This document shows, one piece after another, positions 52,556 through 60,617 of a stretch of 64,000 nucleotides of DNA (position 1 is the first letter of the stretch; each line of letters starts with the position of its first letter). The translations under genes and the position numbers were made by a program. The DNA lies in the NCBI GenBank assembly GCA_003235365.1, contig QJWJ01000030.1, forward strand, positions 50,334 to 114,333, in the 5' to 3' direction. Under the pieces are notes generated by a model. That model was not told the DNA's origin. It searched no databases and worked only from the letters and a program-made list of their open reading frames with translations. The DNA comes from Deltaproteobacteria bacterium. Its GTDB lineage: Bacteria; Myxococcota_A; Polyangia; Polyangiales; Polyangiaceae.

Positions 52556-53689
52556 ATGTTCTTGCGTGACGACCAGCCTTTGGGGCTCGGTGTTGTTCTG
52601 CTCTCCTCGTTGGCACTCGCCGCCGGCTGCAGTTTCGACCAGGGCCAGCCCCCCAGTCCCGACTGCGCGGGCATCAATTGCGATGCCGGGCTCGAGTTGG
52701 ACTCCGAGGAGGAGCCGGCGCCCCAATTCGATGCGGCGCCCGCGCCACCCCCGGCGGTGCCTGACGCGGGGGAGCCGCCGATCTGTCCTGGGAATTGCCT
52801 CCCCGACGATGTTCTGGAGTGCGCGGATTTCAGCCTGGAATCCGGGCAACCTGAGTCCAGTGAGCTGATTTTCGGAGTTTCGGGGCTCACGAATTCGACG
52901 GACGCTGCGGTGGCCCGTTCCGATGCCAGCGCCGACATCGGCGCGCTCGCGCCATCATCCGCCGACGCCTCCACGCTGGCTGATGGCGGCCCTCGGTCGG
53001 GCGCCGCGTCGGCGGACGCCAGCGGATTCGATACCGGCTCGGACGGCTCGGCTCCGTTCGTTCCCGTCGAGGTCGACGCGAGCGTGATGGTCCCGCCGAT
53101 GCCGGAGGAGACCTACTCGTGTCAGATGGTGCCGAGGTTGGACGGCCTGTTTGCAGGGTGCGCATTGGCCGGGCGCGGCGTCGATCGCGACCCGTGTTCG
53201 TCGAGCAACGACTGCGCAGCAGGGTTGGGCTGCGTTGGACGGCCCGGCGCGGGCCGTTGCTTGCCGTACTGCTGCGAGGGGGCGGCGGTGTGTGCGCCTG
53301 GCCGCATCTGTTCTCAACGCCCCTTGCTCTCATCGGACAATGTCGAGGAGTTGCTGACGATCCCCGTGTGTGCGCCGCCAGATCAGTGCGATCTGATGGA
53401 CCCGTATCCCTGTCCCGAAGGACAGAATTGCTCGTGCGGTCCGAATCACGCTTGCGCGGCGGTTGGGACGGACGGCGCGCGCGCCTGCGTTCAGCCCGGT
53501 GAAGGTCGCGATGGCGAAGAGTGTCCCTGTGCGGCGGGTTACTTCTGCTCGCCAAACCAGAACCAATGCATCAAGCAGTGTCAGTTCGGAACTGACGTGT
53601 GCGGGGCGAACGCCATTTGTCAGGCGGTTCGAGGCTTCCCGGAGAACTGGGGCTTGTGCGTGGCGCTCCCGCCCGTGGCAGACGAGTGA
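52556..53689 (+). CDS. Large Cys-rich surface lipoprotein
   Basis: From ATG 52556 the protein is 377 residues with a lipobox L-A-L-A-A-G-C. A variable Pro/Glu/Asp/Ala-rich N-terminal part (A-P-A-P-P-P-A-V-P-D-A-G) contains short Cys units, then a Ser/Asp/Ala stretch. The C-terminal third has many C-x2-6-C units typical of myxobacterial extracellular lipoproteins (C-S-S-S-N-D-C, Y-C-C-E-G-A-A-V-C-A-P-G-R-I-C, C-P-C-A-A-G-Y-F-C). It is probably displayed on the cell surface. No enzyme motif is visible. The open frame to 52313 lacks a start with a ribosome-binding site. It is convergent with YihY/BrkB. Confidence 0.75.
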   Translation: MFLRDDQPLGLGVVLLSSLALAAGCSFDQGQPPSPDCAGINCDAGLELDSEEEPAPQFDAAPAPPPAVPDAGEPPICPGNCLPDDVLECADFSLESGQPESSELIFGVSGLTNSTDAAVARSDASADIGALAPSSADASTLADGGPRSGAASADASGFDTGSDGSAPFVPVEVDASVMVPPMPEETYSCQMVPRLDGLFAGCALAGRGVDRDPCSSSNDCAAGLGCVGRPGAGRCLPYCCEGAAVCAPGRICSQRPLLSSDNVEELLTIPVCAPPDQCDLMDPYPCPEGQNCSCGPNHACAAVGTDGARACVQPGEGRDGEECPCAAGYFCSPNQNQCIKQCQFGTDVCGANAICQAVRGFPENWGLCVALPPVADE

Positions 53690-53710
53690 GCTGACGACCA
53701 CCGGCGGCGT

Positions 53711-54718
53711 TCACTCGGAAGGGTGCTGCTCGGGGCGCTCGAGCTTCAGTCCGTCGGCAGCGCCGTTCGTTCCAGCGTCGTTCGTTCCAGCGTCGATCCA
53801 CAGCGGGACGGGGACACGTCGCGAGTCGGCCGCGCGTTGTTCTTCCAGGTGAACGTTGAGCTCTGCTCCGACGAGCAGAGCGATGCTGCACAACCACAGC
53901 CAGGCCATGAGCACGGCGACTGCAGCCAAACTGCCGTAGTACACGGCGTATTGCGCGATCGTGGACGCGTAGGTGGCAAAACCGTAGGACGCGGCCGAGC
54001 CGATCACCAGGGTCAGCAGCGTACCAGGCCAGATCGCGCGCTTCGGGACATCTCGCCGCACCCCGATTCGAAAAAACGCAGCGATCAACAACGTGATGAT
54101 CGTGCCACTCAAGACGAGGCCGACGGTTTGCGTCGCGTCGAACTCATCTGGAGCGATCAGGCCCAGCTTTCCGAGCAGGCCGAAGATGCGCTCCGGGCCC
54201 GTGGTTGCGTGGATTGCCAACCATGCGGCCATGGACAGCGTTGCGAGAAAGCACGGTACGCACAGGATTGCGATTCCGCGCCTCACCCACCAAGGACGCG
54301 GATCGGTTGGCGCAGTGCGTTCGAATGCGGCCATCACGGTGTCGAACGCGCCCGAGCCCAGCCAGAAGGCGCCAGCGAGGGCCAAGGGCGCTACCGCCCG
54401 GCCGCTGAAGCGCTCGGCGTGTTGGTTGATCACGCGCTGGACGTCGGTGGGTGCGATGTTCAACCAGCCGGAGAGGGTCTGCATGGCGGTGGAGTCGCTC
54501 TGCAGGACCAACGAGACGAACCAGCCCGCCAGCGCCAGCAAGGGGACCAACGCGAGGAACAGGTCGAAAGCCATGGCGCTGGCCAAGTGCAGGCTCTGGT
54601 GGCGGACCATGTTGCGCACCAGTCCGCTGACCAAACGGCGTGCCGGACCCCGTTCGAAAAAGCCGAAGATCGCTTCGAGGAACTCGGCGACGAGTTGACG
54701 CAGGGGGGCTACCTTCAC
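53711..54718 (-). CDS. YihY/BrkB family membrane protein
   Basis: The 335-residue product has six or so membrane helices and the YihY/BrkB family core: H-L-A-S-A-M-A-F-D-L-F-L-A-L-V-P-L-L-A-L-A, L-A-G-A-F-W-L-G-S-G-A-F-D, Y-A-S-T-I-A-Q-Y-A-V-Y-Y-G-S-L-A-A and a terminal W-L-W-L-C-S-I-A-L-L-V-G-A-E. Members were linked to serum resistance (BrkB) and annotated as ribonuclease BN, the latter by error; the actual function is unsettled. It is an inner-membrane protein. The C-terminus beyond residue 290 is a soluble Arg/Glu/Asp tail. It is convergent with the Cys-rich lipoprotein and divergent from yjbQ. Confidence 0.9.
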   Translation of the reverse strand: MKVAPLRQLVAEFLEAIFGFFERGPARRLVSGLVRNMVRHQSLHLASAMAFDLFLALVPLLALAGWFVSLVLQSDSTAMQTLSGWLNIAPTDVQRVINQHAERFSGRAVAPLALAGAFWLGSGAFDTVMAAFERTAPTDPRPWWVRRGIAILCVPCFLATLSMAAWLAIHATTGPERIFGLLGKLGLIAPDEFDATQTVGLVLSGTIITLLIAAFFRIGVRRDVPKRAIWPGTLLTLVIGSAASYGFATYASTIAQYAVYYGSLAAVAVLMAWLWLCSIALLVGAELNVHLEEQRAADSRRVPVPLWIDAGTNDAGTNGAADGLKLERPEQHPSE

Positions 54719-54746
54719 TATCCAGCGCTGGATCTAGCGTCTCGCC

Positions 54747-55193
54747 GTGGACCTACCAACCGTGAAATCTAGTCAAGCGCAACTTCGCCTTCCCACTACT
54801 GGAAAAGGGCTCCTGAACATCACCGCGCAACTGCAGCAAGTCGTTGCACAGGCCGGTGTCGAGGTGGGCCTGTGTCATGTCTTCGTCATGCACACTTCGG
54901 CCAGCTTGCTCATTCAAGAGAACGCAGATCCTGCGGTGTTGCGCGATCTCGAGCGGTGGATGAGCGACTTGGCCCCCGAAGGTCGTCGCTGGGAGCACGA
55001 TGACGAGGGACCCGACGACATGCCAGCCCACGCGCGCTCGGCGATCACCAAGACGGCCGAGACGATCCCCGTTGCGGCTGGGCGCCTCGCGCTCGGCACG
55101 TGGCAGGGGGTGTATCTGTGGGAGCACCGCGCCCGTCCACACCTGCGTTCGGTGATGGTGACGGTGATCGGAACGCCGCGTTCCGAGCCTTGA
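54747..55193 (+). CDS. yjbQ: YjbQ family protein (UPF0047)
   Basis: The 148-residue product has the YjbQ fold: K-G-L-L-N-I-T-A-Q-L, C-H-V-F-V-M-H-T-S-A-S-L-L-I-Q-E-N-A-D, and H-D-D-E-G-P-D-D-M-P-A-H-A-R-S-A-I-T, which carries the conserved His/Asp cluster that gives members their thiamine-phosphate-synthase-like activity. The physiological role is not settled. GTG 54747 precedes family sequence. It stands first in a row with miaE (9 bases), a glycosyltransferase and a DUF3943 protein, all co-directional. It is divergent from YihY by 28 bases. Confidence 0.92.
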   Translation: MDLPTVKSSQAQLRLPTTGKGLLNITAQLQQVVAQAGVEVGLCHVFVMHTSASLLIQENADPAVLRDLERWMSDLAPEGRRWEHDDEGPDDMPAHARSAITKTAETIPVAAGRLALGTWQGVYLWEHRARPHLRSVMVTVIGTPRSEP

Positions 55194-55202
55194 GCGCGGC
55201 CC

Positions 55203-55829
55203 TTGCTGGTTGCTCGGTTGCGCGTGGTGCCCGCTCCGGCTAAACCCGCGCGCGTGTTTGATCTCCGCTCATCCACCCCAGAACGCTGGCTTCAGATCGT
55301 CTTGGCCGATTTCGACGCGTTCATGCTCGATCACACGCTGTGCGAGCGCAAAGCCAGCGCCATGGGCATGAGCCTAGTCGCAAAGTATCCCGATCGTGCC
55401 TTGATCCTGGATGACCTGATCGCCTTTGCACGGGAAGAGCTCGAGCACTTTCACATCATGTACCGGCTCGTCGCGGAACGTCAGCTCGTGCTGCCGAGTG
55501 ACGAAAAGGACGTATACGTGGGTGAGCTGCGCAAGCTGATGCAGGGGCGTGATACCGAGGGCCTGTTTCTCGATCGACTGCTGGTGCCCGGCATCGTCGA
55601 AGCCCGTGGGTGCGAGCGTCTGCGAATGGTGACCGATGCGTTGCCGGAGGGAGATCTGAAGCAGACGTACCTCGAAGTGACTCGAGCCGAAGCCCGTCAC
55701 CACGCGCTCTTCTTGCGCTTGGCCAAACGCTACTTCTCCGAGACACGCGTCGAAGCTCGCGCCGCCGAACTCCTCGACAGCGAGGCACGCATCGTCGACC
55801 AGCTACCGTTGCGTCCCGCGGTGCATTGA
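55203..55829 (+). CDS. miaE: tRNA-(ms2io6A)-hydroxylase MiaE
   Basis: The protein is a di-iron ferritin-like hydroxylase: L-C-E-R-K-A-S-A-M-G-M, F-A-R-E-E-L-E-H-F-H, and T-R-A-E-A-R-H-H-A-L-F give the E...ExxH...E...ExxH ligand set. MiaE hydroxylates the isopentenyl group of ms2i6A37 in tRNA, using O2 in the cytoplasm. It requires MiaA and MiaB products, not encoded here. TTG 55203 is used as the start; GTG codons eight and nine residues later (in R-V-V-P-A-P) are also possible, and the ends of these N-termini are not conserved. It sits between yjbQ and the glycosyltransferase in one direction. Confidence 0.93.
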   Translation: MLVARLRVVPAPAKPARVFDLRSSTPERWLQIVLADFDAFMLDHTLCERKASAMGMSLVAKYPDRALILDDLIAFAREELEHFHIMYRLVAERQLVLPSDEKDVYVGELRKLMQGRDTEGLFLDRLLVPGIVEARGCERLRMVTDALPEGDLKQTYLEVTRAEARHHALFLRLAKRYFSETRVEARAAELLDSEARIVDQLPLRPAVH

Positions 55830-55866
55830 TCGCCGGCGTTCGCACCAGAGCAGGGGCGCCCGTGAC

Positions 55867-57237
55867 GTGAAAACGAAAGCCGTCACCCAATACCTCGCGC
55901 GCCATGCCGAGCCAGAAGCCCGAGCCCTCGGGTCGACTGACCCCGCAGGACGTCGCTGCGATCGGCTGCCGTCTGGCGCCTCGTGGCGAAGCGTCCTGGT
56001 CGTTCCCGCGTGCGGTGAAGTTCCCGAGCGGCTGGGTGGGTTCGAAGCGGCTTGCCTCGAGGCGCCGGGTCGCGTGCTCGTCGTGCTCGTCGTCAATGCG
56101 CCCACGACATCGAATCCGTCCACGGTCGAGGACAACGCCAGGCTCGTCGCCGAAGTCCGTCGACAGTCGCGTCGCTCGGACGCCATCAGTAGCAATCCTC
56201 CCATGTCTCTGCACCAGTTGGACTGGGCCGACGTGCTGCTCATCGAGCGTCGTGAAGCGCCCTGGTGTGTGCCGCCCAAGCAAGGCGTTGGCTTGGCGCG
56301 CAAGGTCGGCAGCGACGTGGCCTTGGCGTTGTGGGAGGCAGGTCTCGTCGACGAGCCGTGGCTGTATCAGACGGACTGCGACGTCGTGCTCGCCGACGAC
56401 CACTTTTCGCGCCTGGTCGACGGTTTTCCAAACGCGGATGCGGTGGTCTTCCCCTTTCGCCACGTTGCCGACGAGGATCCAGCGGTCGCCGACATCACCT
56501 TTCGAATCGAGGCCAAGCTGCGCTACCACGTCTTGGGGTTGCAGTGGGCGAACACGCCGTGCGCGTGGCACAGCCTCGGGAGCTGCTTGGCGGTGCGCGC
56601 ATCGAGCTACGCGCAGGTTAGAGGCTTTCCGCGGCGGGCTGCCGGCGAGGACTTTCACTTGCTCGACAAGCTGAACAAGCTCGGTGGTGTTGCGAGCGAC
56701 TGGGGGCAGCCCATTCACATCGTTGCGCGCCGTTCCCAGCGCACGCCGGTCGGGACGGGCAGCGCAGTCGAGCGGCTTTTTCAGCAACCACGCCAAATGC
56801 TCGATGCGCCGCAGTGCTACCTTTCGCTGCGCAACTGGATGGCGCGCTTGCAGGCGTTCATCGATACCCAGAATCCACAGTCGTTGAGACCCCAGCAGTG
56901 GCAACACTTTCCCGCTCTCGGCGATGCGGTGGCCGAACACCTGCGAAGCACGCGTGCGATCGAGACTCTGTCCGACTTCGCGCGGCGAACGCGTGAGCGA
57001 GGGGACTTGCAGCGGCGGGTTCATGGCTGGTTCGGTGCCCTCGAGTGTTGGAGGTTGATTCACGCGGCGGGCCGCGACTTTCCACGCGTCGATGCGGAGC
57101 TGGCCCTGCGCACCGCGCCGCACTGTCGCGGGGCCATACCCGGCGCCCCAGGCGAGAGCGTCGATTGGCAGGCCTGGTGCGAGCGCCTGGCCCAGCTGGA
57201 ACGCGAGCGGTTTGCCCACGGCGCTGGCAGCGAGTAG
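55867..57237 (+). CDS. Glycosyltransferase-family-2-like protein
   Basis: The 456-residue product has a GT-A-type core: W-R-S-V-L-V-V-P-A-C-G-E near residue 42, a central Y-Q-T-D-C-D-V-V-L (D-x-D-like, metal and nucleotide sugar), then G-S-C-L-A-V-R-A-S-S-Y and G-E-D-F-H-L-L-D. There is no membrane helix. The C-terminal ~150 residues are helical and include H-F-P-A-L-G-D-A-V. It is likely a cytoplasmic sugar transferase of unknown acceptor. Similar proteins are found scattered in proteobacteria. Start GTG 55867 fits. It follows miaE by 37 bases and precedes the DUF3943 gene by 11, so it is probably in the same transcript. Confidence 0.75.
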   Translation: MKTKAVTQYLARHAEPEARALGSTDPAGRRCDRLPSGASWRSVLVVPACGEVPERLGGFEAACLEAPGRVLVVLVVNAPTTSNPSTVEDNARLVAEVRRQSRRSDAISSNPPMSLHQLDWADVLLIERREAPWCVPPKQGVGLARKVGSDVALALWEAGLVDEPWLYQTDCDVVLADDHFSRLVDGFPNADAVVFPFRHVADEDPAVADITFRIEAKLRYHVLGLQWANTPCAWHSLGSCLAVRASSYAQVRGFPRRAAGEDFHLLDKLNKLGGVASDWGQPIHIVARRSQRTPVGTGSAVERLFQQPRQMLDAPQCYLSLRNWMARLQAFIDTQNPQSLRPQQWQHFPALGDAVAEHLRSTRAIETLSDFARRTRERGDLQRRVHGWFGALECWRLIHAAGRDFPRVDAELALRTAPHCRGAIPGAPGESVDWQAWCERLAQLERERFAHGAGSE

Positions 57238-57248
57238 ACAGCAACGCC

Positions 57249-57971
57249 ATGCCGCGAATACCGACTGTCGGCCATTGCCGCATTTCGCGTAAGGTCGCAC
57301 CCTTGTCGCCCAGCGCGTCGGTCGCTGGCGTGTTGGCTGCGTGTGTGTTTTCGTGGGTGACTTCGACGAGTGCTCAACAAGTGGTGCCGTCGGAACCGGC
57401 GATGGTCCGCGCTGGTTCGGGGTTCGATTGGGGGCAACTGCAGCTCGTGCAGGAGCCGGTCTGGGACGTCCCGGTGTGGCATTCGCTCGGGTTGATGACC
57501 ACGATGCGAGTTGGCGAAGCCGCGCTGTGGCCTGATCCCTTCGCCGAGACGCGGTGGTCCATCGTCGGGCCGCGTTACCAGGCCGCGTTTACCCAGCCTC
57601 CCAAGTGGGATTCGAATCGGGACGTGTTCGAGTGGGATGGTGACCGGTGGTACATCAACGCGATCGGGCATGCAGCGCTGGGCGGTGAGCTCTACTTTCG
57701 GCCTCGAGCGTGCGGGCACGGCGTTTGGGTCGCGCTGGGTCAGGCGACGCTCGGAGCGGCAGTATGGGACTACTTGTTCGAGGCAAACGGAGTACGGCCG
57801 AGCGGACTCGACCTGTGGTACACGCCGTTGTCGGGGGTGGTCGTGGGCGAGTTGCGCTTTCAGGGTTACCGCGCGACGACGCGTCTACAGTCCGTCCCGT
57901 TGCGCACCGCGTTGCAGTTCTTGCTCGACCCGTTCGGCCAGATTGAGCGCGCCATCGGAGCGCCTTGTTGA
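57249..57971 (+). CDS. DUF3943-like membrane-associated protein
   Basis: From ATG 57249 the 240-residue product has a signal-like hydrophobic segment (A-S-V-A-G-V-L-A-A-C-V-F-S-W-V-T-S-T-S-A-Q) and then an aromatic-rich domain: W-D-V-P-V-W-H-S-L-G-L, W-Y-I-N-A-I-G-H-A-A-L-G-G-E-L-Y, G-V-W-V-A-L-G-Q-A-T. This resembles DUF3943-type proteins associated with the outer membrane. Function is unknown. Its ATG is 11 bases after the glycosyltransferase stop. The frame is open upstream but overlaps that gene. Confidence 0.7.
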   Translation: MPRIPTVGHCRISRKVAPLSPSASVAGVLAACVFSWVTSTSAQQVVPSEPAMVRAGSGFDWGQLQLVQEPVWDVPVWHSLGLMTTMRVGEAALWPDPFAETRWSIVGPRYQAAFTQPPKWDSNRDVFEWDGDRWYINAIGHAALGGELYFRPRACGHGVWVALGQATLGAAVWDYLFEANGVRPSGLDLWYTPLSGVVVGELRFQGYRATTRLQSVPLRTALQFLLDPFGQIERAIGAPC

Positions 57972-58006
57972 GGGTGGGGCGCCATGACGATGGGACGGAA
58001 TGCCGA

Positions 58007-58228
58007 CTACTCTTTGGGTGCCGTTTGAACGCCACTGAGCAGGGTTTGCTCGCTCGACGCATCGCGATTTGACGTCTGATTCTGCTCGTCGAGTTGCGAT
58101 GCGATCTCCTTGCCGAACTCGTCGTAGCCGTCGCGCCACTCGCGCCGCATCTGCTGGCCGAACTCCACGAGTCGCTTCTTGATGAGTTTGCCGACCAACG
58201 GCAGCGGCGTGCGCTTGGGATCCGACAT
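58007..58228 (-). CDS. Small hypothetical protein
   Basis: From ATG 58228 the product is 73 residues: a basic opening (P-K-R-T-P-L-P-L-V-G-K-L-I-K-K-R) and an amphipathic helix (E-F-G-Q-Q-M-R-R-E-W-R-D-G-Y-D-E-F-G-K-E-I) suited to protein or nucleic-acid binding, then a polar tail. No family is recognised. It lacks a clear ribosome-binding site. The open frame upstream to 58564 is Pro/Arg/Ser shadow. It faces the DUF3943 gene, with 35 bases between stops. Confidence 0.55.
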   Translation of the reverse strand: MSDPKRTPLPLVGKLIKKRLVEFGQQMRREWRDGYDEFGKEIASQLDEQNQTSNRDASSEQTLLSGVQTAPKE

Positions 58229-58643
58229 TCGTTCAAGATAACCCGCGCTCGCTGAGGCGCCAACCGACGGTGGCGATCCTCCGCATTCTCGCGTGATTGT
58301 GGGGGGCACGCCGGAGCGGACCCCCAGCGCGGGGGGCGCGCGCGGCTCGAACTGCGCGGGGATCTGGGTCGCGCTGCGCGTCCAGGGATGGCCGAACAGC
58401 ACTCCGGTCGACGGGGTTCGGAGGTCCAAACGTCGTCCGTGGCGGGGTCTTGAGCCCACTGCGCCAGGAGTGGTTGTGCTAAGGGACCCCGAGGCATCGC
58501 GCCAGTCCTTGGCAGGTGCCGCCCCGGCGCCGCTCGCAGCGGTGCTTTTCATTCGCGATTGCATGATGTTGCCTACTCACGGGTCCGTTTCGGAGTCGGT
58601 TTGCAGGCATGTCTGACCTGCTGCCCCCCTGCGACACCTCACG
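58229..58643. other. Non-coding stretch upstream of ylqF
   Basis: In these 415 bases I see no supported gene. Open frames on both strands are Arg/Pro/Ser-biased and have no ribosome-binding sites. It probably holds divergent promoters for the 73-residue protein and for ylqF, but I do not see a clear -35/-10 pair. Confidence 0.35.
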
Positions 58644-59633
58644 ATGAGCATCAACTGGTTTCCCGGCCACATGAACAAGGCCCGTCGCCAGCTCCAGGAG
58701 CGGGCGGCGAAGTCCGACATGGTGCTCGAAGTGCTCGACGCGCGCATCCCCCGGTCCAGTCAGAACCCGATGCTCGCGCGTTGGTGCGCTGGCTTGCCGA
58801 CCCTGCGTGTTCTCACCAAGCCCGACCTGGCCGATCCTCAGGTGACGAGCAGCTGGTTGGAAGTCTTGGCCGAAGGCCAGATCAAAACCTTGGCACTCGT
58901 CGCGAACCAACCCGGTGGCGCGAAGAAGCTCGTCCAGGCTTGCCGCAAGTTGGTTCCCAGTCGCGGCCAGCCCGGGTTTCCGGTGCGGGTGATGATTGCC
59001 GGGATCCCGAATGTCGGCAAATCGACCATCTTCAATCTGCTCGTCGGCAAACGCAAAGCCATCGTTCGTGATCAGCCAGCGGTTACCCGCCGCGAGCAAC
59101 GCATCGAAGTACCGGGTGGTCTCGAACTCGTCGACACGCCGGGCGTGCTTTGGCCCAAGCTGGCCGACCAGGCTGGGGCTCATCGCTTGGCGGCTTCCGG
59201 CGCCATTCGCGAAACGGCGTACGATCCACTGCTCGTCGCGCGATTTCTCGCTGACTGGCTTCGTCGAGCTCATCCGTTGGTGTTGCGGACGCGTTTCAAG
59301 CTCACGGCGCTGCCCGAAGATCCGGACGCGTTGCTCACGCTGATCGCGAGGAAGCGCGGCTGTTTGACCCGTGGTGTGGGGCCGGATCTCGGCAAGGTGT
59401 CTGACGTGCTGCTCGGCGAGCTGCGCTCCGGCAAGTTGGGGCGGCTGAGTCTCGAGACGCCGGACGACTTTCCTGCACCGGGCTCACACGAGTCGGAAAC
59501 CGAGGGATCCACCGATGCGGATGGCCCGAGCGGAGCGGGTGAACTGACCGAAGATGGCGAGCAAACCGACGACAGCCCGAGCGAAGCGCTCTCCGTGCGC
59601 GAGCGAGTGGATGAGCCACCGACGAGTGAGTGA
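58644..59633 (+). CDS. ylqF: Ribosome biogenesis GTPase YlqF/RbgA
   Basis: The 329-residue product is a circularly permuted GTPase, in which the G4 motif T-K-P-D (58-61) precedes the P-loop G-I-P-N-V-G-K-S (120-127) and G3 D-T-P-G (164-167). It opens with W-F-P-G-H-M-N-K-A and has D-A-R-I-P at 32-36, both family signatures. RbgA binds the 50S subunit during late assembly. The C-terminus (about 280 onward) is Glu/Asp/Ser/Thr-rich and disordered, longer than in Bacillus. The ATG start fits the family; it seems monocistronic. Confidence 0.93.
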   Translation: MSINWFPGHMNKARRQLQERAAKSDMVLEVLDARIPRSSQNPMLARWCAGLPTLRVLTKPDLADPQVTSSWLEVLAEGQIKTLALVANQPGGAKKLVQACRKLVPSRGQPGFPVRVMIAGIPNVGKSTIFNLLVGKRKAIVRDQPAVTRREQRIEVPGGLELVDTPGVLWPKLADQAGAHRLAASGAIRETAYDPLLVARFLADWLRRAHPLVLRTRFKLTALPEDPDALLTLIARKRGCLTRGVGPDLGKVSDVLLGELRSGKLGRLSLETPDDFPAPGSHESETEGSTDADGPSGAGELTEDGEQTDDSPSEALSVRERVDEPPTSE

Positions 59634-59640
59634 GGGGCGC

Positions 59641-60525
59641 TCAGCCCATCGAGCGTTCAGCCGTGCGGCGGCGGCGCCACAGCGCTACGGTACACATCGC
59701 CCCCAACAGCGCCAGCGAGCGTGTGCCCCAGGGACGCATTTCTGGGCGCACGGAACAGGCTTGTTCGGCGTCTTGGGCACCGCGACAGCGCGCTTCGACG
59801 ATCAGCGTCACGGGCTCTACGTCTGCGGTTTCTCCGGCCACTCTCGCGGTGACCGTGACCATCGACTGCCCATTCGGTAGACAATGCGATGTAATGCGGT
59901 CGTCACACTGGCGCAAAGTCACGTCGACGACGCCCTCCACTGAATTCAGGGTTCCGAAGGGAGCCACCGTGAACGGTGTCTGATCGTTGATGGAGACTTG
60001 CAGCTCGATCAGCTGCTCGTAGGCGATCGCCTCCGGGGTCAGCCCCAGTTCGAACGCCAGCAGGTTGCCGCATCCGGATTGCTGCGGCTCGAAGGTGGCT
60101 TCCAGGGTGCCCAGGTTCGTCGGCAGCGGGTTGGCGGGTGCCACCGTCAATGGCTGGCGGACCGTGACGGGCCCCAATGGCGAGTTGCACTGATAGATGA
60201 CCTCGTACTGCCCAGCCGTCAGTGCCTGGGCCGAGCGCGCGACCTTGGCGTCGCTCGTGCCGTCGACGGATTCGAAGCTCAGCTCGACGGGCATTTGAGC
60301 GGCATCGACGAGGGTGGCCTCGGCCGCAGCTCCGTTTGGGACATATGCGACGAACGCCGCGTCGCCTTCGCTGACTTGCAGGGGGTTGTCCGCCGCAGGC
60401 AACGTGCAGTCAGGCGGTACCAACGAGCCCGTCTGCCCCCCGTCCGCGTTCGACAACCCGGCGCCACTGTCACTGGCGCAAGACGGAAGGAGCGAGATTA
60501 GGATTGTGAGGCTGAGCCACCTCAT
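59641..60525 (-). CDS. Lipoprotein with C-terminal hydrophobic/Arg-rich tail
   Basis: From ATG 60525 the product is 294 residues with a lipobox (L-L-P-S-C). The mature region is beta-rich with repeated Ig-like units (D-A-A-F-V-A-Y-V-P-N-G-A, E-V-I-Y-Q-C-N-S-P, V-T-V-T-A-R-V-A-G-E) and a few Cys pairs (C-T-L-P, C-G-N, C-D, C-R, C). The C-terminal ~30 residues form a short hydrophobic helix (S-L-A-L-L-G-A-M-C-T-V-A-L-W) followed by R-R-R-R. That resembles sorting tails such as MYXO-CTERM but lacks an obvious signature Cys at the usual position. Having both lipobox and tail is unusual. It is divergent from the DUF4423-type regulator. Confidence 0.72.
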   Translation of the reverse strand: MRWLSLTILISLLPSCASDSGAGLSNADGGQTGSLVPPDCTLPAADNPLQVSEGDAAFVAYVPNGAAAEATLVDAAQMPVELSFESVDGTSDAKVARSAQALTAGQYEVIYQCNSPLGPVTVRQPLTVAPANPLPTNLGTLEATFEPQQSGCGNLLAFELGLTPEAIAYEQLIELQVSINDQTPFTVAPFGTLNSVEGVVDVTLRQCDDRITSHCLPNGQSMVTVTARVAGETADVEPVTLIVEARCRGAQDAEQACSVRPEMRPWGTRSLALLGAMCTVALWRRRRTAERSMG

Positions 60526-60617
60526 GGGCGGTTTATGCCTGGTGCGGCGCGGAAGATCCAGGACAGGCGCGGACATTTCGTGGTGCGGATCGGCACGGAT
60601 CAGTACGATTCTGTCAG

